From positions 1 to 53,848 of the forward strand of contig JAIPDR010000003.1 in the NCBI GenBank assembly GCA_021737615.1: a stretch of 53,848 bases of DNA, in the 5' to 3' direction. The notes under the pieces were generated by a model. It saw only the letters and a program-made list of their open reading frames with translations. It was not told the origin of the DNA and did not search any database. Position 1 is the first letter of the stretch; every line of letters starts with the position of its first letter. Origin of the DNA: Desulfohalobiaceae bacterium (GTDB lineage Bacteria; Desulfobacterota; Desulfovibrionia; Desulfovibrionales; Desulfothermaceae). This document shows positions 19,202 through 28,789 of this stretch, piece after piece. A program made the position numbers and the translations under genes.

Positions 19202-20200
19202 ATGGGGTTTAACCTGAAAAACAGACATGTCTTAAAACTCCTGGACTTTTCCCCAAAGGAGATAAGCTTCCTCCTGGACCTGGCCCGGGAACTCAAGAAA
19301 GCCAAATACGCCGGCCTGGAGAGGCCCGGGCTCTCTGGCAAAAACATCGTGCTTGTCTTTGAAAAGGCTTCCACCAGGACCCGCTGTGCCTTTGAAACCG
19401 CGGCCTTCGATCAGGGGGCCCGGGTGACCTGCCTGGGCCCGTCCGGTTCCCAGCTGGGAGAAAAGGAATCCCTCAAAGACACGGCCCGGGTCCTGGGCAG
19501 GATGTACGACGGCATCGAATACCGGGGATTCGGCCAGGAGAAGGTGGAAGAACTGGCTCGCTTCGCCGGAGTCCCGGTCTGGAACGGGCTGACCGATGAG
19601 TTTCACCCTACCCAGGTCCTGGCCGACCTGATGACCATGCAGGAACACACGGACAGGCCCCTGAGCCGGGCCAGATTGGCCTTTGTAGGAGATGCCAGAA
19701 ACAACATGGGCAACTCCCTGCTCGTGGGCGCGGCCAAGATGGGCATGGATTTCAGGGCGGTGGCGCCGAAAGGGCTTCAGCCGGATCCCAGGCTGGTTGA
19801 AACCGCCCGGGAAATCGCCCGGGACACCGGGGCCCGGATCAGGGTCGGCGAAGATATCCAGGAAGGGGTCGGGGACTGTGATTTCCTCTACACCGATGTC
19901 TGGGTCTCCATGGGCGAGCCAGAAGAGGTCTGGGATGAAAAGATCAGGCTGCTCAAGCCTTACCAGATCAACTCCCGGGTCCTGGAACTAACCGGCAATC
20001 CCAGAGTCAAGTTCCTGCACTGCCTCCCGGCTTTCCACAACAGAGAGACGGCCATAGGTGAGCAGATCTATCAAAAATACGGGCTTGAAAGCATGGAGGT
20101 CAGCGAAGAGGTCTTCGAATCCAGGACCTGCATCGTCTTTGACCAGTCTGAAAACCGGATGCATACCATCAAGGCCGTCCTCGTGGCCACGCTGGGGTAA
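19202..20200 (+). CDS. argF: Ornithine carbamoyltransferase
   Basis: Makes citrulline from ornithine and carbamoyl phosphate in arginine biosynthesis. The carbamoyl-phosphate motif appears as STRTRCAFE, with HPTQVLADL and the ornithine-site HCLPAFH further on. ATG 19202 has GGAG six bases upstream and fits the family N-terminus ([13 protein letters not shown]); ATG 19187 overlapping the lon stop is the longer alternative. No other arg gene is nearby. The stop codon abuts a TTAACAATT-type repeat. Confidence 0.96.
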   Translation: MGFNLKNRHVLKLLDFSPKEISFLLDLARELKKAKYAGLERPGLSGKNIVLVFEKASTRTRCAFETAAFDQGARVTCLGPSGSQLGEKESLKDTARVLGRMYDGIEYRGFGQEKVEELARFAGVPVWNGLTDEFHPTQVLADLMTMQEHTDRPLSRARLAFVGDARNNMGNSLLVGAAKMGMDFRAVAPKGLQPDPRLVETAREIARDTGARIRVGEDIQEGVGDCDFLYTDVWVSMGEPEEVWDEKIRLLKPYQINSRVLELTGNPRVKFLHCLPAFHNRETAIGEQIYQKYGLESMEVSEEVFESRTCIVFDQSENRMHTIKAVLVATLG

Positions 20201-20347
20201 TAATTGTTAATTATTAATTGTCAATTGTTAATGGTTAACGGTTACCTGGGATTTGGATTTTTACATTGTAGTTTGGGAGTATTGACCTACAATCTGGCAA
20301 TTTCAACATTAACAATTAACAATTAGCAGTTAACAATTAGCAATTAG
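20201..20347. repeat. AT-rich heptamer-periodic inverted repeat
   Basis: The gap between convergent argF and tdh has TAATTGT-type units at 20201-20243 and inverted AACAATT units at 20303-20347, with a period of about seven bases. The right part runs into tdh, so the last tdh codons and its stop are made of repeat sequence. The two halves can pair into a large hairpin at the shared 3' ends. Confidence 0.65.
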
Positions 20348-21389
20348 AACTCTCTTCAACCCAGTCCAAAACGACCTTGCCTGATTTGCCTGAGCGCATG
20401 ACCTCGAAGGCCTGTTCAAACTCGGTATAGGGGAAGCGGTGGGTGATGACCGGGGTGATATCCAGCCCGGTCTGGATCATGACCGTGATCTTGTACCAGG
20501 TCTCGTACATCTCCCGGCCATAGATCCCTTTCAGGAACAAGGAGTTGAAAACCACCAGGTTCCAGTCGATGATCGTGTCGGGCGGCAGGATCCCGAGAAG
20601 GCCGACCTTACCCCCGTGACACAAATTCTCCAGCATGGAGCGCAGGGCCCGGGGATTGCCCGACATCTCCAGCCCGACATCGAATCCCTCCTTCATGCCC
20701 AGCTCTTTCTGAACATCTTCGAGCCTGTCTCTGCCCACGTCAAGGGTCCGATCCGCACCCATTTTTGCGGCCAGTTCCAGGCGGTAGGGGTTGACGTCGG
20801 TGACCACCACGAAACGGGCCCCGGCCAGCCTGGCTATTCCCGCGGCCATGCATCCGATGGGACCGGCTCCGGTGATGAGCACGTCCTCGCCCAGGAGGTC
20901 GAAGGACAGGGCCGTATGGGCGGCGTTGCCCAGGGGATCGAAACAGGCCAGGACATCCATGGGAATTTTGGGGTCGCAGTACCAGACATTGGTCACCGGG
21001 ATGGACAAATATTCGGCAAAGGCCCCCGGCCGGTTGACCCCGACCCCCCTGGTCTCCTTGCAGAGGTGCCTGCGGCCGGCCAGGCAGTTTCGGCAACGGC
21101 CGCAGACGATGTGCCCTTCTCCGGAAACGATGTCTCCAATCTGAAAATCATGAACATTGCTGCCGACTTCGGCGATCCTGCCCACGAATTCGTGCCCCAC
21201 CGGCATGGGCACCGGAATCGTCTTTTTGGCCCACTCATCCCAGTTATAGATGTGCATGTCCGTGCCGCAGACAGCGGTCTTGTATACCTTGATCAGGACA
21301 TCATTGATTCCGATTTCCGGCCTGGGGACTTCTTCCAGCCAAAGGCCGGGTTCGGATCTGGCTTTGACCAGGGCCTGCATGGTCGTCAT
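20337..21389 (-). CDS. tdh: L-threonine 3-dehydrogenase
   Basis: Zinc-dependent medium-chain dehydrogenase oxidising threonine to 2-amino-3-ketobutyrate with NAD. The sequence is very close to classical Tdh: [32 protein letters not shown], the structural-zinc stretch [28 protein letters not shown] and [13 protein letters not shown] seven bases before ATG 21389 sets the start (350 residues). The usual partner kbl (2-amino-3-ketobutyrate CoA ligase) is not adjacent. The last two residues and the stop come from the intergenic repeat. Confidence 0.95.
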   Translation of the reverse strand: MTTMQALVKARSEPGLWLEEVPRPEIGINDVLIKVYKTAVCGTDMHIYNWDEWAKKTIPVPMPVGHEFVGRIAEVGSNVHDFQIGDIVSGEGHIVCGRCRNCLAGRRHLCKETRGVGVNRPGAFAEYLSIPVTNVWYCDPKIPMDVLACFDPLGNAAHTALSFDLLGEDVLITGAGPIGCMAAGIARLAGARFVVVTDVNPYRLELAAKMGADRTLDVGRDRLEDVQKELGMKEGFDVGLEMSGNPRALRSMLENLCHGGKVGLLGILPPDTIIDWNLVVFNSLFLKGIYGREMYETWYKITVMIQTGLDITPVITHRFPYTEFEQAFEVMRSGKSGKVVLDWVEESSNC

Positions 21390-21610
21390 CAGCTTCCCTC
21401 CATAGTGGACAAGGTTCACGGTTGATCCGGGTGCGTTTTGCTCGAGCTATCAAACGTAGAGGTTCACCCTGGTTCTGTCAATATACCGACCCGATATCGG
21501 CTCTTTAATAAGGTCTTGTCTTCCTTGCAGTAAAGGCTTTTTTAAAAAAGCCCCGGGGATCAGTATCCAGTACATTGACAACCGAGCAGGCCCGGCGTAA
21601 TCAGGAGCCG

Positions 21611-22333
21611 ATGAGCAACTGCCGAAGCATCCCCTTCACCTTTCCAGGACTCCCACAGGTCGGCTGCCTGTTCACCACCAGGCAGGCCTCATCCTTTTCA
21701 CCGTCCAGCGGACAATCGAGCAGCCAGAAAGAGACAGCTTTTTCAATGGGATTAGGACGGCTGCAGAAAGAGCTCGGCTTCAAGGCCTGGCGAACCGTTC
21801 ACCAGGTCCACGGCCAGGCCATGGTTTTCTGCACTGCAAAAAACAGTTGTGCCCAGACAGAGGCCGACGCCCTGGCCACCGCGGAGTCCGGCCTGGCCCT
21901 TGTCGTTCGGACGGCCGACTGCCAGCCTGTCCTGCTGACCCATGCCTCGGGCCGATTCATAGCCGCCCTGCATGTAGGCTGGCGGGCCAATCGGGCCAAT
22001 ACGCCCGGGATCTGGATCGATACGTTCTGCCGCACTTTCGGAGTAGAACCGGCAGACCTCCTGGCAGTGCGCGGCCCTAGCCTGAGCCCCCGGAAAAGCG
22101 AGTTCATCCGCTTTGACCGGGAATGGGGCATCGGCTTTCGGCTCTATTACAATCCAGAGCAAAAGAACGTAAACCTCTGGCAATTGACCCGCGACCAGCT
22201 GCTTCAGGCCGGCCTTGATCAGGAAAACATCTACGGCCTGGACCTGTGCACCCACTCCCTGCCGGAGCTCTTCTTCTCCCATCGCCGGGGCCGGGACCAG
22301 GGGCGTCAGGCCGGTCTGATCTGGATCCGATAA
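21611..22333 (+). CDS. pgeF: Laccase-domain purine nucleosidase/peptidoglycan editing factor (PgeF/YfiH)
   Basis: Member of the YfiH/PgeF family, reported as a polyphenol oxidase, as a purine-nucleoside enzyme and as an editor of peptidoglycan precursors in E. coli; which applies here is unknown. The conserved metal-site patches are visible: HQVHG, RTADCQPV and HVGWR. ATG 21611 follows AGGAG closely; an upstream TTG at 21575 is less likely. The protein is about 240 residues. It lies divergent to tdh and upstream of adk. Confidence 0.85.
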   Translation: MSNCRSIPFTFPGLPQVGCLFTTRQASSFSPSSGQSSSQKETAFSMGLGRLQKELGFKAWRTVHQVHGQAMVFCTAKNSCAQTEADALATAESGLALVVRTADCQPVLLTHASGRFIAALHVGWRANRANTPGIWIDTFCRTFGVEPADLLAVRGPSLSPRKSEFIRFDREWGIGFRLYYNPEQKNVNLWQLTRDQLLQAGLDQENIYGLDLCTHSLPELFFSHRRGRDQGRQAGLIWIR

Positions 22334-22411
22334 CTGCATTTTATCGTTGACAAACGGCCTGGACCGGGTTACCAATTTGTGAAATTTTTCATAAGGAGGT
22401 TTTCTGCATTT

Positions 22412-23083
22412 ATGAACATACTCATTTTCGGCCCCAACGGAAGCGGCAAGGGCACCCAGGGCTCTCTGGCCAAAGACAAGTTCAATGTGGCTCATATCGA
22501 ATCCGGGGCCATCTTCAGGGAACACATCGGCCAGGGCACTGAATTGGGCAAGAAAGCCAAAGCATACATCGACCGCGGCGATCTGGTCCCGGACGAGGTG
22601 ACCATTCCCATGGTCCTTCAGACCTTGAAGGAAAAAGGAAAAAACGGCTGGCTCCTGGACGGCTTCCCCAGGAACATCGTCCAGGCGGAAAAACTCTGGG
22701 AGGCCCTGAGAAAAGAGGGGCTGAAGCTGAATTACGTCATCGAGATCTCCCTGGACAGGGAGACAGCCAAAAACAGAATCATGGGCCGCAGGCTCTGCGT
22801 CAACGACCCCAACCATCCCAACAACATCTATATCGAGGCCATTAAGCCGGACGGAGACAAGTGTCGGATCTGCGGCGGAGACCTCAAGACCCGGGCCGAC
22901 GACCAGGACGAGGAAGCCATCAACAAGCGCCACGACATATACTACGATACCGAAAGCGGAACCCTGGCGGCCGCCCATTTCTTCAAAGACCTGGCCGCCA
23001 AAGGCGAGACCAGGTATATCGAACTGGACGGCTCCGGCGACATCCAGTCCATCAAGGAGACTCTGCTGGCCAGGCTGGCCTGA
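22412..23083 (+). CDS. adk: Adenylate kinase, metal-binding LID type
   Basis: Interconverts ATP+AMP and 2 ADP; in sulfate reducers it also recycles the AMP formed during sulfate activation. The P-loop GPNGSGKGTQG starts at residue 8 and LLDGFPRN follows. The LID has Cys129, His135, Cys151 and Cys154 in a C-x5-H-x15-C-x2-C pattern, the metal site (zinc, cobalt or iron) I know from Desulfovibrio gigas adenylate kinase, unlike the common four-cysteine LID. AAGGAGG is 12 bases before the ATG, longer than usual, but no better start was found. Confidence 0.95.
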   Translation: MNILIFGPNGSGKGTQGSLAKDKFNVAHIESGAIFREHIGQGTELGKKAKAYIDRGDLVPDEVTIPMVLQTLKEKGKNGWLLDGFPRNIVQAEKLWEALRKEGLKLNYVIEISLDRETAKNRIMGRRLCVNDPNHPNNIYIEAIKPDGDKCRICGGDLKTRADDQDEEAINKRHDIYYDTESGTLAAAHFFKDLAAKGETRYIELDGSGDIQSIKETLLARLA

Positions 23084-23093
23084 TATCTGGTTC

Positions 23094-23121
23094 GAGCCTC
23101 CGGACCAATATCCGGAGGCTC
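23094..23121. terminator. Hairpin between convergent adk and pilB-like gene
   Basis: Perfect 11-base-pair stem (23094-23104 with 23111-23121, loop CCAATA) in the 44-base gap between the two stop codons. There is no T run of note on either side. Its position suggests a shared 3' end. Confidence 0.55.
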
Positions 23122-23127
23122 AAGATA

Positions 23128-24894
23128 TTATTCAAGGCCTCCGGAAACCATCCTGACCTGGTGGATGTCGGTCACCCCCTTCAAGACCTTGAGAATCCCG
23201 TCCTGCTTCAGGCTGAACATTCCGTCGGCTTTGGCCTGATCCCTGAGTTCTTCGGTAGATTTACTGAACTTGATCAACTTCTTCAGGGCCGGAGAATTGG
23301 CCATCAGCTCGTGCACTCCGGTTCTGCCCCTGTATCCCCCGAGGCAGGCCCGGCAGCCCTTGGCCCTGTACAACTTGGGTTTATCAAAAAATTCTGCAGG
23401 GAAAGCCCCTTGCCAGCCTGCGCCGAACTCTACCTTGAGCTCCTCAAGTTCTTCCTGTTTCGGTATATAGGCTTCCTTACAGTTCGGGCAGAGGGTCTTG
23501 ACCAACCTCTGGGCCAGGACAAAGAGCAGAGAATCGGCGAAATTAAACGGATCCAGATCCATGTCCAGGAGGCGGGTCACGGTTTCCGGGGCGGAATTTG
23601 TATGCAGGGTGGAAAAAACGACATGGCCGGTCAAAGAGGCCTCCACTCCGATATGGGCCGTTTCCTTGTCCCGCATCTCGCCAATCATGATCACATCCGG
23701 GTCGGCCCGCAGAAATGAGCGCAGAGCCGAGGCAAAGGTCAAGCCTATTTTCGGATTGACCTGGACCTGCCGGACTCCCTCCTGAGTGATCTCCACCGGG
23801 TCTTCCGCGGCCCAGATCTTCTTGTCACCGGTGTTTAAGTAATGCAGGGCCGAGTGCAGGGTCGTGGTTTTGCCCGACCCAGTCGGTCCGACTACCAGAA
23901 CAAGGCCATAGGGTTTGAAGATCAGGTCTCTGGCTTTTTTAAGACTGGCATCAGCCAAGCCGAGTTCTTCCAGGGGCTGGGGCTTGCTCGAGGCCAAAAC
24001 CCGCAGGACAACGTCCTCCTGGCTGTCGATGGTCGGCATGGTGGCCATCCGGAACTCGACGGTCCTGTTGATCCCGGGCAGGCGCAATTTTATCTTTCCG
24101 TCCTGGGGGAGGCGCCTCTCCGCTATATCCAGGCTGGCCATGATCTTCAGACGGGAGACGATGACCCTGGAGAGATTGAAACGAAGTTTCCTGAACTCAT
24201 GGCAGGTGCCGTCCACCCGAAACCTGACCGCGCAGTACTTGGAATGGCTGTTCGGTTCGATGTGGATATCTGAGGCCCCCTTTTTCCAGGCCTCCACCAG
24301 CAGGGCATTGACCAGACGGACTACTTCGCTGTCCTGTTCACTGACCGTCTCGATATCATCGCCGCTCTTCTGATTCTGGAAGTCGTCCTCAACCTCTCCG
24401 TCGAACTCGTCCAGGTCTAGGCCGCCGGACAGCTCTTGAAAGAACCGGTCGACATAGGCCTCGATATCCTGCTTCAGGGCGACCTTAAACTCGATGCGGT
24501 TGGTTCCCAGGATGAACTGGATCTCATCCACCTTGCTCAGATCAAAAGGGTTGTCGATGAGCACGACGATGACCGGGTCTTCCCAGATAAATGGAGTCCA
24601 GCTGTATTTTTTCAAGAACCCGGCATCCAGGTTGTGTTTGTTGAAGACCTCGAAAGGAGGTTCTACCGCAGGATCAAAAAAGACACACTCCACCTGGTAA
24701 AAGGCCTCCAGGGACCGTCCCAGGTCTTCTTTTGAAATCTTGTACTTCTCCAGCAGAACCCGGTCCGGATTCAATTTTTCAGCCTTTGCTTCCCGGAACA
24801 GGTCCTCAAGCTCCTGCTTTTCGATCAGCCCCTCTTCCATGAGCAGACCGTATCTGGAACCAGTCCCTGTCTTTTTCTTGTTATTTTTTCGCAT
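23128..24894 (-). CDS. GspE/PilB-type assembly ATPase
   Basis: Secretion or pilus-assembly hexameric ATPase at the inner membrane. An N-terminal MshEN/T2SSE_N-like region is followed by an acidic linker (LDLDEFDGEVEDDF), then the ATPase with ASDIHIEP, Walker A GPTGSGKTTT, an Asp/His box region and Walker B VIMIGEMRD. The C-terminal zinc motif is CPNC plus CRAC. It lies alone, with no pilin, secretin or prepilin peptidase nearby, so type IV pilus and type II secretion cannot be separated. The start is uncertain: ATG 24894 fits the charged N-terminus, ATG 24933 is also open. Confidence 0.9.
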   Translation of the reverse strand: MRKNNKKKTGTGSRYGLLMEEGLIEKQELEDLFREAKAEKLNPDRVLLEKYKISKEDLGRSLEAFYQVECVFFDPAVEPPFEVFNKHNLDAGFLKKYSWTPFIWEDPVIVVLIDNPFDLSKVDEIQFILGTNRIEFKVALKQDIEAYVDRFFQELSGGLDLDEFDGEVEDDFQNQKSGDDIETVSEQDSEVVRLVNALLVEAWKKGASDIHIEPNSHSKYCAVRFRVDGTCHEFRKLRFNLSRVIVSRLKIMASLDIAERRLPQDGKIKLRLPGINRTVEFRMATMPTIDSQEDVVLRVLASSKPQPLEELGLADASLKKARDLIFKPYGLVLVVGPTGSGKTTTLHSALHYLNTGDKKIWAAEDPVEITQEGVRQVQVNPKIGLTFASALRSFLRADPDVIMIGEMRDKETAHIGVEASLTGHVVFSTLHTNSAPETVTRLLDMDLDPFNFADSLLFVLAQRLVKTLCPNCKEAYIPKQEELEELKVEFGAGWQGAFPAEFFDKPKLYRAKGCRACLGGYRGRTGVHELMANSPALKKLIKFSKSTEELRDQAKADGMFSLKQDGILKVLKGVTDIHQVRMVSGGLE

Positions 24895-25023
24895 AAAAAT
24901 AGCCGGACCCCGGAATCCCAACCGAATTCCCATCCCCGGCTAAGGATGAAAAAGCCATGGCCGCCGAAAAAAAAACTTCATTGGCCATGGCCGCATCCGG
25001 TTCTGGTCCCTTGGCCGGGAAAA

Positions 25024-26013
25024 CTATTTCTTCAGCCAAGGCATCATGGCCCGCAGTTCATGGCCCACCGTCTCGATCTGATGGTCGTGGTTCTTTCTGC
25101 GCCTGGCCTTGAAGGAGGCAAGTCCGGCCTTGTTTTCCAATATCCAGTTTCTGGCGAATTCCCCGCTTTGGACCTCCTCCAGGATTTTCTTCATATTCTC
25201 CTTGACCCTGGCGTCAACCACCCTGGACCCACTGACATAATCTCCGTATTCAGCCGTATCGCTCACTGAATGGTTCATAAGCTTGAACCCGCCCTCATAA
25301 AAGAGATCGACGATGAGCTTCATTTCATGCATACACTCAAAATAAGCGATTTCCGGCTGATACCCCGCTTCGACCAGGACTTCGAACCCGGCCTTGATCA
25401 AGGCGCTGACCCCGCCGCAGAGGACCGTCTGTTCACCAAAGAGATCGGTTTCGGTCTCTTCGGCAAAAGTGGTCTCGATGATTCCGGCCCGGGCCGCTCC
25501 GATTCCCTTGGCATAGGCCAGGGCCAGATCCATGGCCCGGCCGCTTGCATCCTGCTGGATTGCCACCAGACATGGAACTCCGCCGCCCCGTTCATATTCC
25601 CGCCTGACCAGATGCCCAGGACCCTTGGGGGCGATCATGAAGACGTCCACATCCTCGGGAGGCATGATTTGATTGAAATGGATGTTGAATCCGTGACTGA
25701 AGACCAAAGCCTTGTTGGCATTCAGATGAGGCAGGATGTCATTCTGGTAAATATCCGGTTGATGCTGGTCCGGAGCCAGGATCTGAATCAGATCCGCCTG
25801 TTTGGCCGCCTCTGAAGCTGAGAGGGGCTCAAAACCATGCTCCTTGGCCAGCTCATAATTTCTGCCGCCCGGACGCTGACCGACCAGGACATTGATCCCG
25901 GAATCCCTCAGATTCTGAGCCTGGGCATGTCCCTGGCTCCCATATCCAATGACCGCTACTGTCTTGTCCTGAAGCAGTCCCAAATCGGCATCCTGTTCAT
26001 AAAAGACTCGCAT
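25024..26013 (-). CDS. ilvC: Ketol-acid reductoisomerase
   Basis: Second step of valine and isoleucine synthesis, isomerising and reducing acetolactate with NAD(P)H. The class I (329-residue) form with [19 protein letters not shown] at the N-terminus, and the metal ligands in the helical domain ([10 protein letters not shown]). AGGAG six bases before ATG 26013 sets the start. Third gene of ilvB-ilvN-ilvC, but a 24-base-pair hairpin separates it from ilvN. Confidence 0.97.
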   Translation of the reverse strand: MRVFYEQDADLGLLQDKTVAVIGYGSQGHAQAQNLRDSGINVLVGQRPGGRNYELAKEHGFEPLSASEAAKQADLIQILAPDQHQPDIYQNDILPHLNANKALVFSHGFNIHFNQIMPPEDVDVFMIAPKGPGHLVRREYERGGGVPCLVAIQQDASGRAMDLALAYAKGIGAARAGIIETTFAEETETDLFGEQTVLCGGVSALIKAGFEVLVEAGYQPEIAYFECMHEMKLIVDLFYEGGFKLMNHSVSDTAEYGDYVSGSRVVDARVKENMKKILEEVQSGEFARNWILENKAGLASFKARRRKNHDHQIETVGHELRAMMPWLKK

Positions 26014-26044
26014 ACCATTCTCCTTTTTTTTTATAAACCACTTC

Positions 26045-26095
26045 AAATCCGGTTTGTCTCTCCGGAACTTGGTTCCGGAGAGACAAACCGGATTT
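26045..26095. repeat. 24-base-pair perfect hairpin between ilvN and ilvC
   Basis: Perfect inverted repeat, arms 26045-26068 and 26072-26095 with loop TTG. It fills most of the gap between the ilvN stop and the ilvC ribosome site. The outer ends carry AAATCCGGTTTG, shared with hairpins at 9271, 41837 and 45592. It lies inside an operon and has no T tract, so it is more likely an mRNA-stability or partial-termination element, or a repeat insertion, than a full terminator. Confidence 0.65.
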
Positions 26096-26583
26096 CAGTC
26101 CTCGATCTGCATGCTTCTGCGCATGGCCACCGAACCTGTCCTGGCCAGCTCCTTGATGCCGAAGCGCTGCAGAAGGTTGGTCAGGGCCTTGATTTTGCCT
26201 CTGTCACCCGTTGCCTCCAGGGCCAGCTCCGTTGGGCTGACATCAACGACCTTGCAGCGGAAGATATCAACGATCCTCAGGACTTCGGCCCGGGTCTGCT
26301 CCGTGGCATTGACCTTGAGCAGAATCATCTCCCGATCCACATACTTGACCTCGTTCATGTCCACCACTTTGATCACAGTGATCAATTTGCGCAGCTGCTT
26401 CTTGATCTGCTCGATGATCATCTCTTCGCCGTCCGTGACGATGGTCATCAGCGAAACCCCGTCTTCCATTGTCGGGGCCACATTAAGGGATTCTATATTG
26501 AACCCCCGTCCACTGAACAGGCCCGCCACCCTGGAGAGTACTCCCGGCTCATTTTCGACCAGAACCGACAACGTGTGCCGCAT
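26095..26583 (-). CDS. ilvN: Acetolactate synthase small subunit
   Basis: Regulatory ACT-domain subunit that gives IlvB feedback sensitivity to branched-chain amino acids. N-terminal ACT domain: RHTLSVLVENEPGVLSRV and GRGFNIESLNV; the conserved C-terminal region follows. AGGGGG seven bases before ATG 26583 sets the start, giving 162 residues. It lies directly downstream of ilvB; its final codons border the hairpin before ilvC. Confidence 0.97.
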   Translation of the reverse strand: MRHTLSVLVENEPGVLSRVAGLFSGRGFNIESLNVAPTMEDGVSLMTIVTDGEEMIIEQIKKQLRKLITVIKVVDMNEVKYVDREMILLKVNATEQTRAEVLRIVDIFRCKVVDVSPTELALEATGDRGKIKALTNLLQRFGIKELARTGSVAMRRSMQIED

Positions 26584-26661
26584 AGCAAAACCCCCTAAAG
26601 AAATACAAAACTCCTGCATCCCGAATGCCGGTTTTCATATTCCAGTACCCAAAATTTTCAA

Positions 26662-28347
26662 TCAAACCAAAAGCATTTCGTTCAGCCCGGCTCCGGCCGG
26701 GACCATGGGATACACGTTCTCTTCCTGCTTGACCAGGACATCGACGACAGCGGTTTGAGGCGAATGCAAGGCCTGGCGGAGAACGGGTTCAATCTCGTCT
26801 TTGGACTGTATTCTATAGCCTTCGGCCCCGAAGGCCTCGGCCAGTTTCACGAAATCAGGGATCTGTTCCAGGCAGGTGAAGGAATAGTTCTTGTCGTAAA
26901 AGAGTTCCTGCCACTGTCTGACCATGCCCAGGCAGCAATTGTTCAGGATGATGATTTTCACCGGCAGCTTATGGCAGACGGCAGTGGTCAGCTCCTGGAT
27001 GTTCATCTGAATGGAGCCGTCCCCGGCAATATCGATCACCAGTTTGTCCGGAAAAGCGACCTGGGCTCCGATGGCCGCGGGGAAGCCGTAGCCCATTGTC
27101 CCCAGACCGCCGGAAGTGAGCAGGGTCCTGGGTTTATGATACTTGAAATGCTGGGTGGCCCACATTTGATTCTGGCCGACCTCGGTTGCGATGATGGCCT
27201 CCCCTTTGGTGATTTCGTAGAGCTTCTCAACGACCATCTGCGGTTTGATATCGTCCCCGCTGTTCTCATAGACCAGGGGGTGGGACTCTTCCCAGGCACT
27301 GACCTTGTCCCTCCAAGAGGCATATCTTCGGGGCAAATCCTCTTCGGAAAGGGCGAACTCTTCGTTGATGGCTTCCAGGGCTTTTTTACAGTCCGAGACA
27401 ATGGGCACGTCCACTGAGACGTTTTTGCGTATTGAGGTCGGATCGATATCGATGTGAATGATCTTGGCCTCTGGAGCAAAGGTTTCCAGTTTTCCGGTCA
27501 CCCTGTCATCGAAGCGGACACCGACTGCAATCAACAGATCCGTATAGTTGACGGCCATATTGGCCACATAGGTGCCGTGCATGCCCAGCATGCCCAGATG
27601 CAGGGGATCGTTTCCCGGAAAAGCCCCGAGTCCCATCATGGAGCTCGCCACCGGGATCTCGAGCTGTCTGGCCAGCTTGGTCAACTCTTCGTGAGCGTCT
27701 GAGGCGATTACCCCGCCGCCGGCAAAAATCAAGGGCCGTCTCGCCTTTTTAATCAGGGTCACTCCCTTTTGTATCTGGCGCTTGTTGGCCCTGTAAGTGG
27801 GATTGTAGCTGCGCATCGAAACCTGCTTCGGGTAATAATACTCGGTTCTGGCTGCAATGACATCTTTGGGGAGATCGACAAGCACCGGCCCGGGCCGGCC
27901 TGAACGCGCCAAATAAAAAGCCTCTTTGATAGTCCTGGCCAGGTCCTTGACATCCTTGACCAGATAGTTGTGTTTGGTGCATGACCTGGAGATACCGACT
28001 ATATCCACCTCTTGGAAGGCGTCATTCCCGATCAGCCTGGTCGGGACCTGTCCGGTGAATATCACCAGGGGTATCGAATCCATATAGGCCGTGGCAATCC
28101 CGGTGATCGCATTGGTGGCTCCCGGTCCCGACGTCACCAGGGCCACTCCGGTCCTGCCGCTGGCCCGGGCAAACCCGTCAGCCGCATGAACAGCCCCCTG
28201 CTCATGTCTGACCAGAAAATGCTGCAATGGATAATCGGACAGGGCATGATAAATATCCAGCACCGCCCCCCCCGGATAACCAAAAATCTTGTCCACACCT
28301 TCTTTGACCATGGATTCTAATAAAATCTGTGCCCCTGTTAATTTCAT
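26662..28347 (-). CDS. ilvB: Acetolactate synthase large subunit
   Basis: Thiamine-diphosphate and FAD enzyme condensing pyruvate to acetolactate or 2-aceto-2-hydroxybutyrate. It has the catalytic Glu region VRHEQGAVHAADGFARASG, the central FAD-binding domain, and the ThDP motif GDGSIQMNIQELTTAV ending in NN. Length 561 residues is normal. AGGAG before the ATG supports the start. The 163-base leader has a heptamer-type hairpin (28372-28416); no leader peptide rich in Leu, Val or Ile was recognised. Confidence 0.97.
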   Translation of the reverse strand: MKLTGAQILLESMVKEGVDKIFGYPGGAVLDIYHALSDYPLQHFLVRHEQGAVHAADGFARASGRTGVALVTSGPGATNAITGIATAYMDSIPLVIFTGQVPTRLIGNDAFQEVDIVGISRSCTKHNYLVKDVKDLARTIKEAFYLARSGRPGPVLVDLPKDVIAARTEYYYPKQVSMRSYNPTYRANKRQIQKGVTLIKKARRPLIFAGGGVIASDAHEELTKLARQLEIPVASSMMGLGAFPGNDPLHLGMLGMHGTYVANMAVNYTDLLIAVGVRFDDRVTGKLETFAPEAKIIHIDIDPTSIRKNVSVDVPIVSDCKKALEAINEEFALSEEDLPRRYASWRDKVSAWEESHPLVYENSGDDIKPQMVVEKLYEITKGEAIIATEVGQNQMWATQHFKYHKPRTLLTSGGLGTMGYGFPAAIGAQVAFPDKLVIDIAGDGSIQMNIQELTTAVCHKLPVKIIILNNCCLGMVRQWQELFYDKNYSFTCLEQIPDFVKLAEAFGAEGYRIQSKDEIEPVLRQALHSPQTAVVDVLVKQEENVYPMVPAGAGLNEMLLV

Positions 28348-28371
28348 TCCTGCTCCTCGTCTGGATCAGTC

Positions 28372-28416
28372 CGGGTTTCCGGGTTCCGGATCCTGAACCC
28401 TGAACCCGGAAACCCG
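28372..28416. repeat. Heptamer-type hairpin in the ilvB leader
   Basis: Perfect 15-base-pair arms (28372-28386 and 28402-28416) built of GGGTTTCC and GGGTTC units, with a 15-base loop containing another TGAACCC unit. It lies about 25 bases upstream of the ilvB start, so it would be in the 5' leader. It resembles the other heptamer-periodic repeats in the window and could be a passive repeat or an attenuation element. Confidence 0.5.
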
Positions 28417-28510
28417 AACATTGGCATGATTCAACCTGGCATTCTTCCCGCCTGATGCCGGCCAAAGCCTGTCCGTCGTTTCTCCGCTCGCCCCGGCCTG
28501 CATCTGCCTG

Positions 28511-28744
28511 TCAGGATGTCTCCTGCGTCATATATTTATCCAGTTTGTATTGAATTTTTGTTTTCCCGGTCAGCTTGTCTCTCTTCAGCCTTTTGATCTC
28601 TGCCTGCTCCGCGGGAGTAAGATGGCGTTTACTTTCAAGATCCTGTAATTTATTTTCAAAATCAATGTGCTCTTCCCAGAGTTTTTTCAACTCCGTATCC
28701 GACTCAATGTACTTATTGATCATATCAATTTCATGTTGCTCCAT
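28511..28744 (-). CDS. DUF465/YdcH-like small protein
   Basis: Small, charged, helical protein of 77 residues of the kind annotated as DUF465 (YdcH). The predicted pattern is two helices with the connecting LTPAEQAEIKRLKRDKL segment typical of the family. Function is unknown. AGGAGG six bases before ATG 28744 sets the start. It lies between yggT and ilvB on the same strand. Confidence 0.8.
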   Translation of the reverse strand: MEQHEIDMINKYIESDTELKKLWEEHIDFENKLQDLESKRHLTPAEQAEIKRLKRDKLTGKTKIQYKLDKYMTQETS

Positions 28745-28789
28745 AAGACTCCTCCTGTAAAACAAGTCACTAAAGGTTTCATACGATCG

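Noticed and set aside
20201-20347. Possible CRISPR array
   Set aside because: Units have a seven-base period with no spacers of uniform length and no cas genes nearby.
20439-21425. 328-residue open reading frame opposite tdh
   Set aside because: Tdh is an almost full-length match to its family and has a good ribosome site. The plus-strand frame has no domain.
28348-28510. Branched-chain leader peptide and attenuator before ilvB
   Set aside because: No short frame rich in Leu, Val or Ile was found. The hairpin has no T run after it on the minus strand.
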